The notes under the pieces were generated by a model. It searched no databases and was not told the origin of the DNA. It saw only the letters and a program-made list of their open reading frames with translations. Positions 17,864 to 27,383 of a stretch of 64,000 nt of DNA are shown in pieces. Within the stretch, counting starts at the first letter, position 1; every line of letters begins with the position of its first letter. Made by a program: the position numbers and the translations under genes. This stretch comes from Deltaproteobacteria bacterium RBG_16_64_85 (GTDB taxonomy: Bacteria; Desulfobacterota; Deferrimicrobia; Deferrimicrobiales; Deferrimicrobiaceae): the NCBI GenBank assembly GCA_001798885.1, contig MGQW01000092.1:22284-86283 (forward strand), given 5' to 3'.

Positions 17864-18642
17864 TTCATCCCACGGCAATCATCGATCCGGATGCACGCCT
17901 GGGAGAAGGCGTGGAGGTGGGCCCCTACACCGTGATCGGCCCGAAGGTGACGATCGGCGACGGGTGCTCGATCAGCTCCCACGTCCAGATTGCCTCGCAC
18001 GTCCGCATGGGGAAGAGGAACCGGGTGTCCTCGTTCGCATCGATCGGCGCCCCCCCGCAGGACCTGAAGTTCAAGGGAGAGGACACCTGGGTGGAGATCG
18101 GGGAAGGGACTACGGTCCGGGAGTATGTGACGGTGAACCGCGGGACTGCGCAGGGTGCGGGGGTGACCCGGGTCGGGAACAACACGCTGCTCATGGCCTA
18201 CTGCCACCTCGCGCACGACTGCCAGGTGGGGAGCCGCGTGGTGATGGCGAACGCCGCCACGCTGGGCGGGCACGTGGAGGTCGGCGACGGGGCGATCATC
18301 GGCGGGCTCGTCGGGGTTCACCAGTTCGTCCGCATCGGGGAATATGCGATCGTGGGTGCGCTTTCCGGGATTCCGCAGGACGTTCCGCCGTACGTGATCG
18401 CCGTTGTTGCCCGCCCCCAGAAGGCGCCATCTCTCTACGGACTGAACCACATCGGCCTCAAGCGGAACCAGTTCACGGAAGAGGTCATCTCCGCGCTGAA
18501 GAAAGCCTATCGGATCCTGTTCCGTTCCGGGGCCCCGATGCGGGACGCCGTAGCGAAGGTGGAGGCGGAGGTGGAGCTCCTTCCCGAGGTGCGGCGCCTC
18601 CTCGACTTCATCCGGTCGAGCAAGCGCGGGGTCCTGAGGTAA
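17860..18642 (+). CDS. lpxA: UDP-N-acetylglucosamine O-acyltransferase
   Basis: 260 residues; first committed acylation of lipid A synthesis. It begins [20 protein letters not shown] and is built of hexapeptide repeats (about 1-185). Catalytic His and substrate motifs YCHLAHDCQVG and GVHQFVRIG are present, with a helical C-terminal domain. The neighbouring oxidoreductase raises the possibility that its substrate is a 3-amino sugar nucleotide, but the residue that sets this cannot be judged here. Confidence 0.96.
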   Translation: MIHPTAIIDPDARLGEGVEVGPYTVIGPKVTIGDGCSISSHVQIASHVRMGKRNRVSSFASIGAPPQDLKFKGEDTWVEIGEGTTVREYVTVNRGTAQGAGVTRVGNNTLLMAYCHLAHDCQVGSRVVMANAATLGGHVEVGDGAIIGGLVGVHQFVRIGEYAIVGALSGIPQDVPPYVIAVVARPQKAPSLYGLNHIGLKRNQFTEEVISALKKAYRILFRSGAPMRDAVAKVEAEVELLPEVRRLLDFIRSSKRGVLR

Positions 18643-18648
18643 ACCGCC

Positions 18649-19596
18649 ATGGCGGGGAGCGGGCCGATACGGGTCGGGGTCATCGGCGTGGGGTATCTTG
18701 GCCGCCTGCACGCGCAGAAGATCGCCTCGTTCTCCGACCATCGTTTCGTGGGGGTGTGCGACGCCGACCCCGGCCGCGGAAAGTCCGTGGCGGAAGAGTG
18801 CAGGACCGCCTTTTTCGCCGACCGCAAGGAGCTCCTGGCGGAAGTGGACGCCGTGTCCATCGCGGTCCCGACGACCGCCCATTACCGCGTGGCGATGGAC
18901 GCCATGCGGGCCGACGTCCACGTTCTTCTGGAGAAGCCGATCACCGCGAACGTCCGCGAGGCGCGCGCCCTTGTCCGGGAAGCCGCGAAACGGAAGCTGG
19001 TGTTCCAGATCGGCCATGTGGAGCGGTTCAACCCGGCGGTCCGGGAGGCGGCGACTCTCCTCACGGAGCCCCGGTTCATCGAGTGCCATCGTTTGGGACC
19101 CTTCGGAGGACGCGGGACCGACGTCGACGTCGTTCTCGACCTGATGATCCATGACCTCGACCTGATTCTTTCCTTCGTCCGCTCGCCCGTCCTGCGCATC
19201 CACGCGGTCGGTATTCCGGTGATTTCCCCCAACATCGACATCGCCAACGCGCGGCTTTCCTTTGCCAACGGGTGCGTGGCCAACGTGACGGCGAGCCGGG
19301 TGTCGGCGCGCAAGCAGCGGAAGATCCGGATCTTCCAGAAGGACACCTACATGTCGATGGATTTCGTGGAGGGCACGATCCAGATCTTCCGGAGGACCTA
19401 CCCCCAAGGCCTCCAGAGCCCTCCGGAAATATCCGGCGAGCTCCTGGAGACCGAAAAGGGGGATTCGCTAAGGGACGAGATCCGCTCCTTCCTGGACTGC
19501 GTCCGGGACGGGGCTGCGCCGCGGGTCTCCGGCGTGGAAGGGCTGGCGGCGCTGGAAGCCGCGTTTCGGATCCTGCGCAACATGAGGAGAAATTGA
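18649..19596 (+). CDS. Gfo/Idh/MocA-family oxidoreductase
   Basis: 315 residues. A Rossmann fold with GVIGVGYLGRLHAQKI (9-24), the cofactor/substrate loop LLEKPITANVREA (~93) and GHVERFNPAV (~122) place it in the NAD(P)-dependent sugar oxidoreductase family. It sits between lpxA and lpxB, where many genomes carry lpxI. In Leptospira and Acidithiobacillus the related GnnA oxidises UDP-GlcNAc for 3-amino lipid A, with the aminotransferase GnnB; no aminotransferase is seen here. Function in lipid A or lipopolysaccharide sugar modification is inferred. Confidence 0.85.
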   Translation: MAGSGPIRVGVIGVGYLGRLHAQKIASFSDHRFVGVCDADPGRGKSVAEECRTAFFADRKELLAEVDAVSIAVPTTAHYRVAMDAMRADVHVLLEKPITANVREARALVREAAKRKLVFQIGHVERFNPAVREAATLLTEPRFIECHRLGPFGGRGTDVDVVLDLMIHDLDLILSFVRSPVLRIHAVGIPVISPNIDIANARLSFANGCVANVTASRVSARKQRKIRIFQKDTYMSMDFVEGTIQIFRRTYPQGLQSPPEISGELLETEKGDSLRDEIRSFLDCVRDGAAPRVSGVEGLAALEAAFRILRNMRRN

Positions 19597-20747
19597 GCCC
19601 TGCGCCCAAGACCCTTTTCATTATCTGCGGCGAGCCGTCGGGAGAAACTTATGCGGCGAGCGTGGCGCGCGCTTTCCGCCGGCGCTTCCCGCTCGCCCCG
19701 ATGGAGGGGATCGGAAGCTCCGGGCTCGCGTCGGAAGGAGTCCGGCTCCTGCTGGATTACGGGTCGATCTCGGTAGTCGGAATTCTCGAGGTGGCGCGGC
19801 ATCTCCCGGCGGTCGTTTCCGCGCTGCGGGACGCGAAGCGCCGCGTCGGCCGTCCCGACGTGGGAGCGCTGCTCCTCGTCGATTTCCCGGACTTCAATTT
19901 CCGGGTCGGCAGGGAGGCGCATCGGAGGAACGTCCCGGTGATCTACTACATCCCCCCGCAGCTGTGGGCGTGGAGAAGGGGAAGGGCACGGGAACTCGCG
20001 GCCTTCACGAAAGGGGTCGTGGTCCCGTTTCCGTTCGAGGAAACGATCCTCAGGGAACAGGGAGTGAACGTCCGGTTCGCAGGACATCCGCTGCTGGAGG
20101 AGCTGGCTCCGTATCTGGACGCGGCGCCGGATCCCGCCCGGTTCGGCATCCCGGCGGGGAAAAGGGTCGTGGGGCTGCTGCCGGGGAGCCGGACCGGGGA
20201 GATCCGCGCCCATTTCCCGGTCCTGGCGGACGCGGCGCGGCGGATCGCGGGGGAATTTCCCGACGTCCATTTCGCGGTTCCCTTGGCGTCGCCTCGTTTT
20301 CGCGGCGCAATCGAGCAGGAGCTGCGCGGGGAAGAACTTCCCCTGACCGTCGTCGAGGACGGGCGCTATCTCCTTTTCCGCGGGATGGCCGCGGCCGTCG
20401 CCGCTTCCGGCACGGCGACGCTGGAACTCGCGCTCCTGGGCGTGCCGCACGTCATCGTGTACCGTACGTCGGAGGTCACTTACCGGATCGGGAAGCGCCT
20501 GGCGAAGGTCTCGTCCATCGGGCTGCCGAACATCGTCGCGGGCGAGCCGTTTCTGCCCGAGCTGATCCAGGGGGAGTTCCGCCCCGAACGGGTCGCGGCG
20601 GAGCTTCGCGCCCTGCTGTTGGAACCTGCGCGCAGGGAATCCCTGGCTGCCCGCTGCAGGTCCCTTCGGGAGAAGCTATCGGGCTCCGGCCCTTCGGAGG
20701 CGGTCGTCGATCTGCTGGCGAACGCAGCGGGGGAATCATGGGGATGA
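19593..20747 (+). CDS. lpxB: Lipid-A-disaccharide synthase
   Basis: 384 residues; GT-B glycosyltransferase joining lipid X to UDP-diacylglucosamine. CGEPSGETYAASVARAF at the N-terminus, VDFPDFNFRVG, YYIPPQLWAW and LPGSRTGEIRAHFPVL are family signatures. TTG start (19593) preceded by GAGGAGA and overlapping the oxidoreductase stop by four bases; a longer reading upstream is a shadow frame of the previous gene. Confidence 0.95.
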   Translation: MSPAPKTLFIICGEPSGETYAASVARAFRRRFPLAPMEGIGSSGLASEGVRLLLDYGSISVVGILEVARHLPAVVSALRDAKRRVGRPDVGALLLVDFPDFNFRVGREAHRRNVPVIYYIPPQLWAWRRGRARELAAFTKGVVVPFPFEETILREQGVNVRFAGHPLLEELAPYLDAAPDPARFGIPAGKRVVGLLPGSRTGEIRAHFPVLADAARRIAGEFPDVHFAVPLASPRFRGAIEQELRGEELPLTVVEDGRYLLFRGMAAAVAASGTATLELALLGVPHVIVYRTSEVTYRIGKRLAKVSSIGLPNIVAGEPFLPELIQGEFRPERVAAELRALLLEPARRESLAARCRSLREKLSGSGPSEAVVDLLANAAGESWG

Positions 20748-22504
20748 CGATCTACCGGCGGATGCTGGAATACGTCCGTCCGTACACGCCGCGGCTGCTC
20801 CTGGCAATGCTGTTCATGGTGTGCGTGTCGGCATTCCACGGCTCGATCGCATTCCTCGTCAAACCCGCACTGGACGACATCTTTATCAAGAAGGACGCAT
20901 CGCGGCTCGTCCTCATTCCCTTCCTGGTACTCGCGGTCTACCTCCTGAAGGCCGTTTTCGAGTTTTCCCAGGGCTATCTCATGAGCGGCGTCGGCCAGCG
21001 GGTCATCCGGGACATCCGGGAGCGCCTGTATCGGCACCTGCAGTCGCTCTCGCTGTCCTTCTACACGCGACACCCCACGGGCGTGCTCATGTCCCGCGTT
21101 CTGAACGACGTGGCGCTCATGCAGGGTGCGGTCACCGAGGCCGTCACGGGACTCATCAAGGACTTCTTCACGGGATTGTTCCTGATCGGGGTGGTCTTCT
21201 ACCGGGACTGGCAGCTGGCCCTCATTGCCCTCGTGGCTTTCCCGCTGGCCTTCTGGCCGATCGCGAAATTCGGCCGGAAGCTGCGCAGGACCAGCATCAA
21301 GACCCAGGAGGTCACCGGCGTCTTGACGTCCCACCTCCAGGAGACGATCAGCGGGGCCAAGCTGGTGAAAGCGTTCGGCGCGGAGGAATACGAGGTGGAG
21401 CGTTTCGCCGCGCGGAACACCGACCTCTTCCGGCTGAGCATGAAGATCGTGAAAGTGCAGGCGCTCACCTCGCCGATGTCGGAAACCTTTGCCGGGATCG
21501 GTGCGGCCGCGGTGATCTTCTACGGCGGCTACAGCGTGGTGAACGGCCACAGCACCCCCGGAAACTTCTTCTCGTTCATGACGGCGCTCTTCATGTTGTA
21601 CGAGCCCGTCAAGCGCCTCTCCCGCGTCAACAACGTCATCCAGCAGGGGATCGCCGCCGCGACGCGGGTCTTCGAGGTGATGGACACCCTGCCCGAGGTG
21701 GAGGAAAAGCCAAACGCATCGGCGCTTCCCCCCGTGAGCCGGGAAATCGAGTACGACCAGGTCGATTTCCGCTACCAGGGGGAAGGGGACTATATCCTGA
21801 AGGACATTACGCTGCGGGTGCCGGCGGGCACCATGGTGGCCATCGTCGGTTCCAGCGGCGCGGGCAAGACGACGCTCGTCGATCTCCTTCCCCGCTTCTA
21901 CGATCCCCAGAACGGCGCGATCCGAATCGACGGCGTGGACATCCGGGACGTTTCGTTGTTGTCCCTGCGCGCGCGAATCGGCGTCGTGAGCCAGCACACG
22001 ATCCTCTTCAACGACACGGTCCGGGCCAACATCGCATACGGCATGCCGGATGCACCTCTCTCGAAGGTCGAAGCAGCAGCGCGGCAGGCGAACGCGGACG
22101 GTTTCATCTCCCGGCTGCGCGACGGGTACGACACGGTGGTCGGGGAGCAGGGCCTGAAGCTCTCCGGGGGTGAGCGGCAGCGCTTGGCCATCGCCCGCGC
22201 CCTGCTGAAGGACGCCCCGATCCTCATCCTGGACGAGGCCACTTCCGCTCTCGATTCGGAGTCCGAAGGCGTCGTCCAGGAGGCGCTGGATACGCTCATG
22301 CGGGGTCGGACCACGTTTGTCATCGCCCACCGTCTCTCCACGGTCAGGAACGCGAGCATGATCGTCGTCGTGGAGGAGGGGAGGATCGTGGAGAAAGGGT
22401 CCCACGAGGAATTGCTCTCCGGGGATACGCGATACCGCTCGTTCTACCTGAAACAGTTCGAGGAGCGGAAGTCCGGGGCCGCGACCGGCGCCGGACCGGC
22501 TTGA
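20738..22504 (+). CDS. msbA: Lipid A export ATP-binding/permease MsbA
   Basis: 588 residues, the family length. Six membrane spans in about 1-310 (exporter type) precede an ABC ATPase with Walker A GSSGAGKTTL (~371), signature LSGGERQRLAIARAL (~474) and Walker B ILILDEATSALD (~496). It flips core-lipid A across the inner membrane. ATG at 20738 (MGM...); a second ATG two codons on is equally possible. Overlaps lpxB by 10 bases. Confidence 0.93.
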   Translation: MGMTIYRRMLEYVRPYTPRLLLAMLFMVCVSAFHGSIAFLVKPALDDIFIKKDASRLVLIPFLVLAVYLLKAVFEFSQGYLMSGVGQRVIRDIRERLYRHLQSLSLSFYTRHPTGVLMSRVLNDVALMQGAVTEAVTGLIKDFFTGLFLIGVVFYRDWQLALIALVAFPLAFWPIAKFGRKLRRTSIKTQEVTGVLTSHLQETISGAKLVKAFGAEEYEVERFAARNTDLFRLSMKIVKVQALTSPMSETFAGIGAAAVIFYGGYSVVNGHSTPGNFFSFMTALFMLYEPVKRLSRVNNVIQQGIAAATRVFEVMDTLPEVEEKPNASALPPVSREIEYDQVDFRYQGEGDYILKDITLRVPAGTMVAIVGSSGAGKTTLVDLLPRFYDPQNGAIRIDGVDIRDVSLLSLRARIGVVSQHTILFNDTVRANIAYGMPDAPLSKVEAAARQANADGFISRLRDGYDTVVGEQGLKLSGGERQRLAIARALLKDAPILILDEATSALDSESEGVVQEALDTLMRGRTTFVIAHRLSTVRNASMIVVVEEGRIVEKGSHEELLSGDTRYRSFYLKQFEERKSGAATGAGPA

Positions 22505-22511
22505 CCGTTTC

Positions 22512-23846
22512 ATGAAGGCGTTCCTCCCCCGGACCGGGGCGCACCTTCTCTACAATCTGGCGCTGGGAAGCGCTCTCCTCCTTGCCGCGCCTGCCTGGGG
22601 CCCATGGGTTCTGGCATCCCGGAAGCGGAGGAAGAATTTCCTGGACCGGCTGGGGGTCCGGATGGACCGCGTGCCGCCCCCCTCCGGGAAAGAGAGAATC
22701 TGGATCCACGCGGTCTCCGTCGGCGAGACCCTTTCCTCCGCGCCGCTGGTCCGCCTGCTCCGCGGACATCTTCCCGAAGCCGAGCTTCTTCTTTCCACGG
22801 TGACGATCACCGGCCAGGAAACAGCGGAAAAAATCCTGAGCGGAGAGACGGACGCGCGATTCTACTTCCCCTTCGACCTCCCGGGAATCTCCGGGAGATT
22901 CCTCGATCGTGTCCGTCCCGACGTCGTGGTGATTCTCGAGACCGAGATCTGGCCGAACTTCCTTGCGGAATGCGCGGGACGGAAGATCCCCGCCATTCTT
23001 CTCAACGGAAGGATCTCGGAGCGCTCGTTCGGCGGGTATGGACGGCTCCGGTTCCTGTTTTCCAGGGCCCTCCGCTGCTTCACCGCCATCGCGGTTCAGA
23101 CGGAAGAGGACGCCCGGCGGTTCCGCTTTCTCGGAGCGCCGCCCGGATCGGTCGCGGTGACGGGAAACATGAAGTTCGACGTCACCCCCCCCTCGCAGGA
23201 TCTGTCGCCCCTGCACTCCTTTCTCATGGGGGAAAAGAACGGCGGGACGGCGTGGTTCGTCGCCGGGTCGACCCACGAGGGAGAAGAGGAGGAAGTGCTG
23301 CGCGCATTCGCGAAGGCAAGAGAAGTCAACGGTTCGGTGAAGCTGCTGCTGGCGCCGCGGCACCCCGAGCGGTTCGATTCGGTGGAGGAGTTGTGCCTTC
23401 GCGAGGGATGGGAGACGGTCCGGAAAACCCGCGCGGCCCGGGAGGGCGGCGCAAGGCTTCCTCCCGTGATCCTGCTCGACACGGTGGGGGAGCTCCGGTC
23501 AGCCTATGCAGCCGCTGATATCGCATTCGTCGGCGGCAGCCTGGTTCCCAAGGGGGGGCACAACATCCTGGAACCGGCCTTTTTCGGCGTACCGACGCTC
23601 GTAGGGCCCCACATGGAGAATTTCCGGGAGATCGCCGAGATCTTCGGGGACGCCGGGGCCGTCGTAAAGGTGAAGGACCCGGCGGAGCTTGCGGATCGGC
23701 TCGAGCGCTGGGCGGCGGACCCGTCGGGAATGTCGGAGACGGGTTTGCGGGCGAAGGAGCTTCTGGCCGCTTTCCGGGGAGCCACGGAGAGGAATGCGGC
23801 GATCGTGGAGCGCGAGCTAGCGCGGCGGCGGAGGATCGGATCGTGA
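22512..23846 (+). CDS. waaA: 3-deoxy-D-manno-octulosonic acid (Kdo) transferase
   Basis: 444 residues, GT-B fold with one N-terminal membrane anchor (about 10-30). WIHAVSVGETLSSAPL carries the catalytic Glu (~72); FYFPFDLPG, ETEIWPNF and LNGRISERSF follow, and the C-terminal GGSLVPKGGHNILEPA binds CMP-Kdo. It adds Kdo to lipid IVA. Overlaps lpxK by four bases. Confidence 0.95.
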   Translation: MKAFLPRTGAHLLYNLALGSALLLAAPAWGPWVLASRKRRKNFLDRLGVRMDRVPPPSGKERIWIHAVSVGETLSSAPLVRLLRGHLPEAELLLSTVTITGQETAEKILSGETDARFYFPFDLPGISGRFLDRVRPDVVVILETEIWPNFLAECAGRKIPAILLNGRISERSFGGYGRLRFLFSRALRCFTAIAVQTEEDARRFRFLGAPPGSVAVTGNMKFDVTPPSQDLSPLHSFLMGEKNGGTAWFVAGSTHEGEEEEVLRAFAKAREVNGSVKLLLAPRHPERFDSVEELCLREGWETVRKTRAAREGGARLPPVILLDTVGELRSAYAAADIAFVGGSLVPKGGHNILEPAFFGVPTLVGPHMENFREIAEIFGDAGAVVKVKDPAELADRLERWAADPSGMSETGLRAKELLAAFRGATERNAAIVERELARRRRIGS

Positions 23847-24832
23847 TTGGGCCGTTCTCGAGCCTGAGAAGGGCGATGTACAGGCGGGGGATCCTGCGGT
23901 CCGAATCGCTTCCCCGTCCCGTGGTGAGTGTCGGCAACCTCGCGGCGGGCGGATCCGGCAAGACGCCGCACGTCCGGTTTCTCGCGTCGTGGATGACCGG
24001 ACTTGGCCTGAAGGTTGCGGTGCTGACCCGTGGATACGGGCGGGAGAGCCGGGGGATCGTCTGGGTCTCGCGCGGAGGCGGTCCGCTCGTTTCCGCGCGC
24101 ATGGGCGGTGACGAGCCGGTCCTTCTTGCGGGATCCCTCCCGGGAGTCCCCGTGCTGGCCGGCGAGGCCCGCGTGCAGGCGGGGATGGAATGTCTCCGCA
24201 GGCAGGAGGTGGACGTCTTTCTCCTGGACGACGCTTTCCAGCATCTTTCCCTCCGGCGGGACGCCGACATCCTGCTGGTCGATGCCGGGCGAGGGCTGGG
24301 GAACCGACTTACCTTACCGCTCGGCCCTCTCCGCGAGCCGGCCGGGAACGCGCGCTTCGCCGACGCTCTCGTCGTGACCAAGTGCGCCGGCTTGGCGCAG
24401 GGGGAGGGCGTGGCGGCGACCGTCCCGTTTCCCGCAGATCGCCCCCGGGCATTCTCGCGCCTGGTCGCCCGGTCGCTGGTGGAACGCGGAGGAGCGGAAT
24501 CGCCCCTTCCTTCTCCGGGGGTGGAAGTGGTCGCTTTTTGCGGGCTGGCCCGCAACGACCAGTTTTCGGCGACCCTGCGGGAGTCTGGATTCGTCATACG
24601 GAAATTCATGGGTTATGCCGACCACCACTGGTACCGGACCTCGGAGATCGGGAAGATCGCGTCGGCCGCGGGAGGCCTGACGGTGCTGACGACGGAGAAG
24701 GATCTCGTGCGGCTTCCCGATCGACTCCCCTTCGACGTAAAGGCGGTTCGCGTCGGCGTGGAGTTCCTGGCCGGCTGGGATTCCCTGTCGCGTTTCCTCC
24801 TTGAAAGGATGCGTTTCGCGGGGGGCGCATGA
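23843..24832 (+). CDS. lpxK: Tetraacyldisaccharide 4'-kinase
   Basis: 329 residues. SVGNLAAGGSGKTPHV contains the P-loop (~35-42) of this unusual membrane-associated kinase, which phosphorylates the 4' position of the disaccharide. LLDDAFQH and TTEKDLVRLP are further family motifs. GTG start in a four-base overlap with waaA; ends in a four-base overlap with the acyltransferase. Confidence 0.95.
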   Translation: MIGPFSSLRRAMYRRGILRSESLPRPVVSVGNLAAGGSGKTPHVRFLASWMTGLGLKVAVLTRGYGRESRGIVWVSRGGGPLVSARMGGDEPVLLAGSLPGVPVLAGEARVQAGMECLRRQEVDVFLLDDAFQHLSLRRDADILLVDAGRGLGNRLTLPLGPLREPAGNARFADALVVTKCAGLAQGEGVAATVPFPADRPRAFSRLVARSLVERGGAESPLPSPGVEVVAFCGLARNDQFSATLRESGFVIRKFMGYADHHWYRTSEIGKIASAAGGLTVLTTEKDLVRLPDRLPFDVKAVRVGVEFLAGWDSLSRFLLERMRFAGGA

Positions 24833-25734
24833 AGGAGAAGGTGATCCGGCTGTTCCTGAGGGTCCTCGAAGCGATTCCGCTGTCGTTGCGGGCCGCGATT
24901 TTCGAGGTGGCCATGCTGGGGGTCTGGGCGCTGGACGCGAAGCACCGGCGGATCGCGCGAATCAACCTCCGGATCGCGTTCCCGGAGATGGGGGACAAGG
25001 AAATGTCGCGGATCGTCCGGCTCTGCTTTACCCGTATGGGGACCTTCGCCGCGGAATTCATCCATATCCCCAAAATGGACGCCCGGTACATAGCGGAGCA
25101 TTTCCGGATCGAGGGCGCGGAGCACGTCATAAAAGCGACGGAGGAGCGGGGGATCGCCCCTATCGGGATGACGGGGCATTTCGGGAACTGGGAGCTTTTC
25201 GCCTTCGTCCACGGGGTAGTCGTGGCCCCGATCGCGTTCATCGTGCGGCCGCTGAAAAACCCCGTTCTCGACCGCATCGTGACGGAGCGGAGGGAGTGGG
25301 CCGGCAACAGGGTGATACGGAAGGAGGACTCGGCAAAGCTCATAATGCGCGAGATCCGCAGGAAAACGCTCGTCGGGATCCTGATCGACCAGAACGTGGA
25401 CACCTACAGGGGGGTGCTCGTCGATTTCTTCACCCGGAAGGCGTACACCACCTTCGGCATCGCACGGCTTGCCTTGGCGATGCAGGCAACCGTCCACCCG
25501 GGGTTCATCTTCCGTGACCCGGAAAGGAAATTTCACCATACCATCCGGTGGGGGCCGCCCATCCGGATGGACCCGGAGGCCCCGCGGGAGGAGGAGGTCC
25601 TCTGTCTGACCCGCAGATGCAACGAAGAACTGGAGAAGGCGATCCGTGAGGATCCGACGCAATGGTTCTGGTTCCACCGGCGGTGGAAGACCCGCCCACC
25701 GGGAGAGCCCGGCATTTACGGGGAGGCGCATTGA
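24829..25734 (+). CDS. lpxL: Lipid A biosynthesis acyltransferase (LpxL/HtrB family)
   Basis: 301 residues with an N-terminal hydrophobic segment (about 10-35). The H(X)4E catalytic dyad is in TGHFGNWELF (~114-122), with substrate motifs VRPLKNPVLDRIV and DQNVDTYRGVLVDFF. It transfers a secondary acyl chain to Kdo2-lipid A. It is the only late acyltransferase in the cluster, so whether a second (LpxM-like) exists elsewhere is open. Confidence 0.88.
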   Translation: MKEKVIRLFLRVLEAIPLSLRAAIFEVAMLGVWALDAKHRRIARINLRIAFPEMGDKEMSRIVRLCFTRMGTFAAEFIHIPKMDARYIAEHFRIEGAEHVIKATEERGIAPIGMTGHFGNWELFAFVHGVVVAPIAFIVRPLKNPVLDRIVTERREWAGNRVIRKEDSAKLIMREIRRKTLVGILIDQNVDTYRGVLVDFFTRKAYTTFGIARLALAMQATVHPGFIFRDPERKFHHTIRWGPPIRMDPEAPREEEVLCLTRRCNEELEKAIREDPTQWFWFHRRWKTRPPGEPGIYGEAH

Positions 25735-26309
25735 AAGGGATCGTCTTCCTGGACAGAGACGGCACTCTGATCGAGGAGATGGGGTATCTCTCCGACCCGT
25801 CGCTCTTGAAGGAAATCCCCGGGGCGGCGGAATCCCTCTATCGCCTGGCCCGGGAAGGCTATGTTCTTGCTGTGGTATCCAACCAGGCGGGGGTTGCCAG
25901 GGGGAAGTTCCGTGAAGACCAGATGGAAGCGGTCCACCGGGCGTTCGTCGAATATTTCCGGGCGCGTGGCGTCGAGTTCGACGCGGTGGAATATTGCCCC
26001 CATCACCCGGAAGGGGTCGTGGAACGGTACCGGAGGGTCTGCGGCTGCAGGAAGCCCGCCTCAGGAATGGCCGAGAAGGTTCTTCAAAGGCTTGGCATTT
26101 CGGCCTCCTGCAGAATTTGGGTGGTCGGTGATAAAATGTCGGATATATTGATGGGGAAACGGTTGCGGGCGACAACAATCCTGGTCGCGACCGGGCATGG
26201 AGAGGAAGAAAACCTGAAAGGCGAGCGTCTGGGGGAGCGCCCCGACAAGTTCCTTCCCAGCATCCGGGAGGCGACGGCGTGGATAGAGTCCAGGGGGAAG
26301 GTGGAGTGA
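25731..26309 (+). CDS. gmhB: D-glycero-beta-D-manno-heptose 1,7-bisphosphate 7-phosphatase
   Basis: 192-residue HAD-family phosphatase for ADP-heptose synthesis. FLDRDGTL (6-13) gives the nucleophile Asp and acid Asp; SNQAGVARG is motif II; CPHHPEG...CGCRKP gives the Cys3-His zinc site specific to GmhB, and VGDKMSDI the acidic motif IV. The TTG at 25731 has GGGGAGG four bases before it and overlaps lpxL by four bases; upstream frame extension has no support. Confidence 0.93.
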   Translation: MKGIVFLDRDGTLIEEMGYLSDPSLLKEIPGAAESLYRLAREGYVLAVVSNQAGVARGKFREDQMEAVHRAFVEYFRARGVEFDAVEYCPHHPEGVVERYRRVCGCRKPASGMAEKVLQRLGISASCRIWVVGDKMSDILMGKRLRATTILVATGHGEEENLKGERLGERPDKFLPSIREATAWIESRGKVE

Positions 26310-27379
26310 GCCGGGAATCGGGACGCGGCACTCTCTCTTCCGGATTCTCCATTTTTTTCGCCTTGTCGGTTCTGCTGGTTTCGGGAGCAGGGTGCCTTTG
26401 GGGGGGAACGAAAAAGGGTCCTCCACCATTGCCGCCCGAATCCCAGGACTCGTTGGCGTCCGGCTCGGCGACAACCTCTTCGTCCGGCGCGGAAGAAAGA
26501 CACGAGGAGACTGGGATTGCAGGCGACTCACCGGCAGGGGCCGAAGCCGTTGCCGCGCAGGAAAGCGCGCCCCCGTCTAGATCCGCCGGAGAGGCTCCAC
26601 TCGCGGAATCCGGAGAACCCGCGCCCAAACCTAAACCGCCTGGCGCGGCACCGCCGGCCGGCGGGAAGATCTTCACTTCTCCCCCCACCGAAGTGCCCGC
26701 GTGGGCCGAAGGGAAAGAGGTGCTGGTCTACCGGGTCGAGTTTCTCGGCCTGACGATGGGGTATGCCCGCTTTACCTTCCAGGGGAAAGTGTCGCTGCAC
26801 GGGAGGGAAACGTACCACTTGAATGTCCGGGCGTGGACATCGGATTTCCTCTCCGTGATCTACCCGATCAACGACAATATCGATTACTACCTGGATGTGA
26901 AGACGCTGGCCCCCCTCCGCCAGGAGTTCACCCACATCGGAAAAGGCAAGGACGACGTTGCCATCTTCGACCAGGAGAACGGGAAGATCGTTTACCGCTA
27001 CAAGGATACGGGGAAAATCCGCAAACAGGTCGATGTGACCCCAGGTGTCCACGATCCGGTCTCTGCCGCCTACTATTTCCGGGTGCGGGACCTGGGTGTT
27101 GAGGAGCGCCCCCGCCACGTCTATGCCGGCCGCAAGCTGTGGCAGATCTCCTCGAGGCTGCTGGGACAGGAAAGGATCGACACCTCCGGAGGGCCGGTAG
27201 ACACCGTCGTCATCCAGCCGGTCATCAAGCGGGAAGGCCAGCTGGAGAACAAGGGAGATCTGCGGATGTGGATGACCAACGATGCCCGGCACGTCCCCGT
27301 ACGCCTCTACGCGAAGTTCAGGAAGATCAAGGATTGGACGCTGGTTGCGGAGCTGATGCCTCCGCGGGAAGGGGGATGA
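26306..27379 (+). CDS. DUF3108 domain protein, probable lipoprotein
   Basis: 357 residues. Signal segment about 12-33 (FALSVLLVSGAGC) ends at a Cys that could be lipidated, though Gly at -3 is not ideal. A low-complexity Pro/Ala/Ser/Glu linker (~35-120) follows, then a DUF3108 domain (about 140-350: VYRVEFLGLTMGYARFTF). DUF3108 proteins are periplasmic or outer-membrane associated and of unknown role. GTG start (26306) with GGGGGAAGG upstream, in a four-base overlap with gmhB. Its setting suggests a role in envelope assembly. Confidence 0.8.
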   Translation: MSRESGRGTLSSGFSIFFALSVLLVSGAGCLWGGTKKGPPPLPPESQDSLASGSATTSSSGAEERHEETGIAGDSPAGAEAVAAQESAPPSRSAGEAPLAESGEPAPKPKPPGAAPPAGGKIFTSPPTEVPAWAEGKEVLVYRVEFLGLTMGYARFTFQGKVSLHGRETYHLNVRAWTSDFLSVIYPINDNIDYYLDVKTLAPLRQEFTHIGKGKDDVAIFDQENGKIVYRYKDTGKIRKQVDVTPGVHDPVSAAYYFRVRDLGVEERPRHVYAGRKLWQISSRLLGQERIDTSGGPVDTVVIQPVIKREGQLENKGDLRMWMTNDARHVPVRLYAKFRKIKDWTLVAELMPPREGG

Positions 27380-27383
27380 CGCG

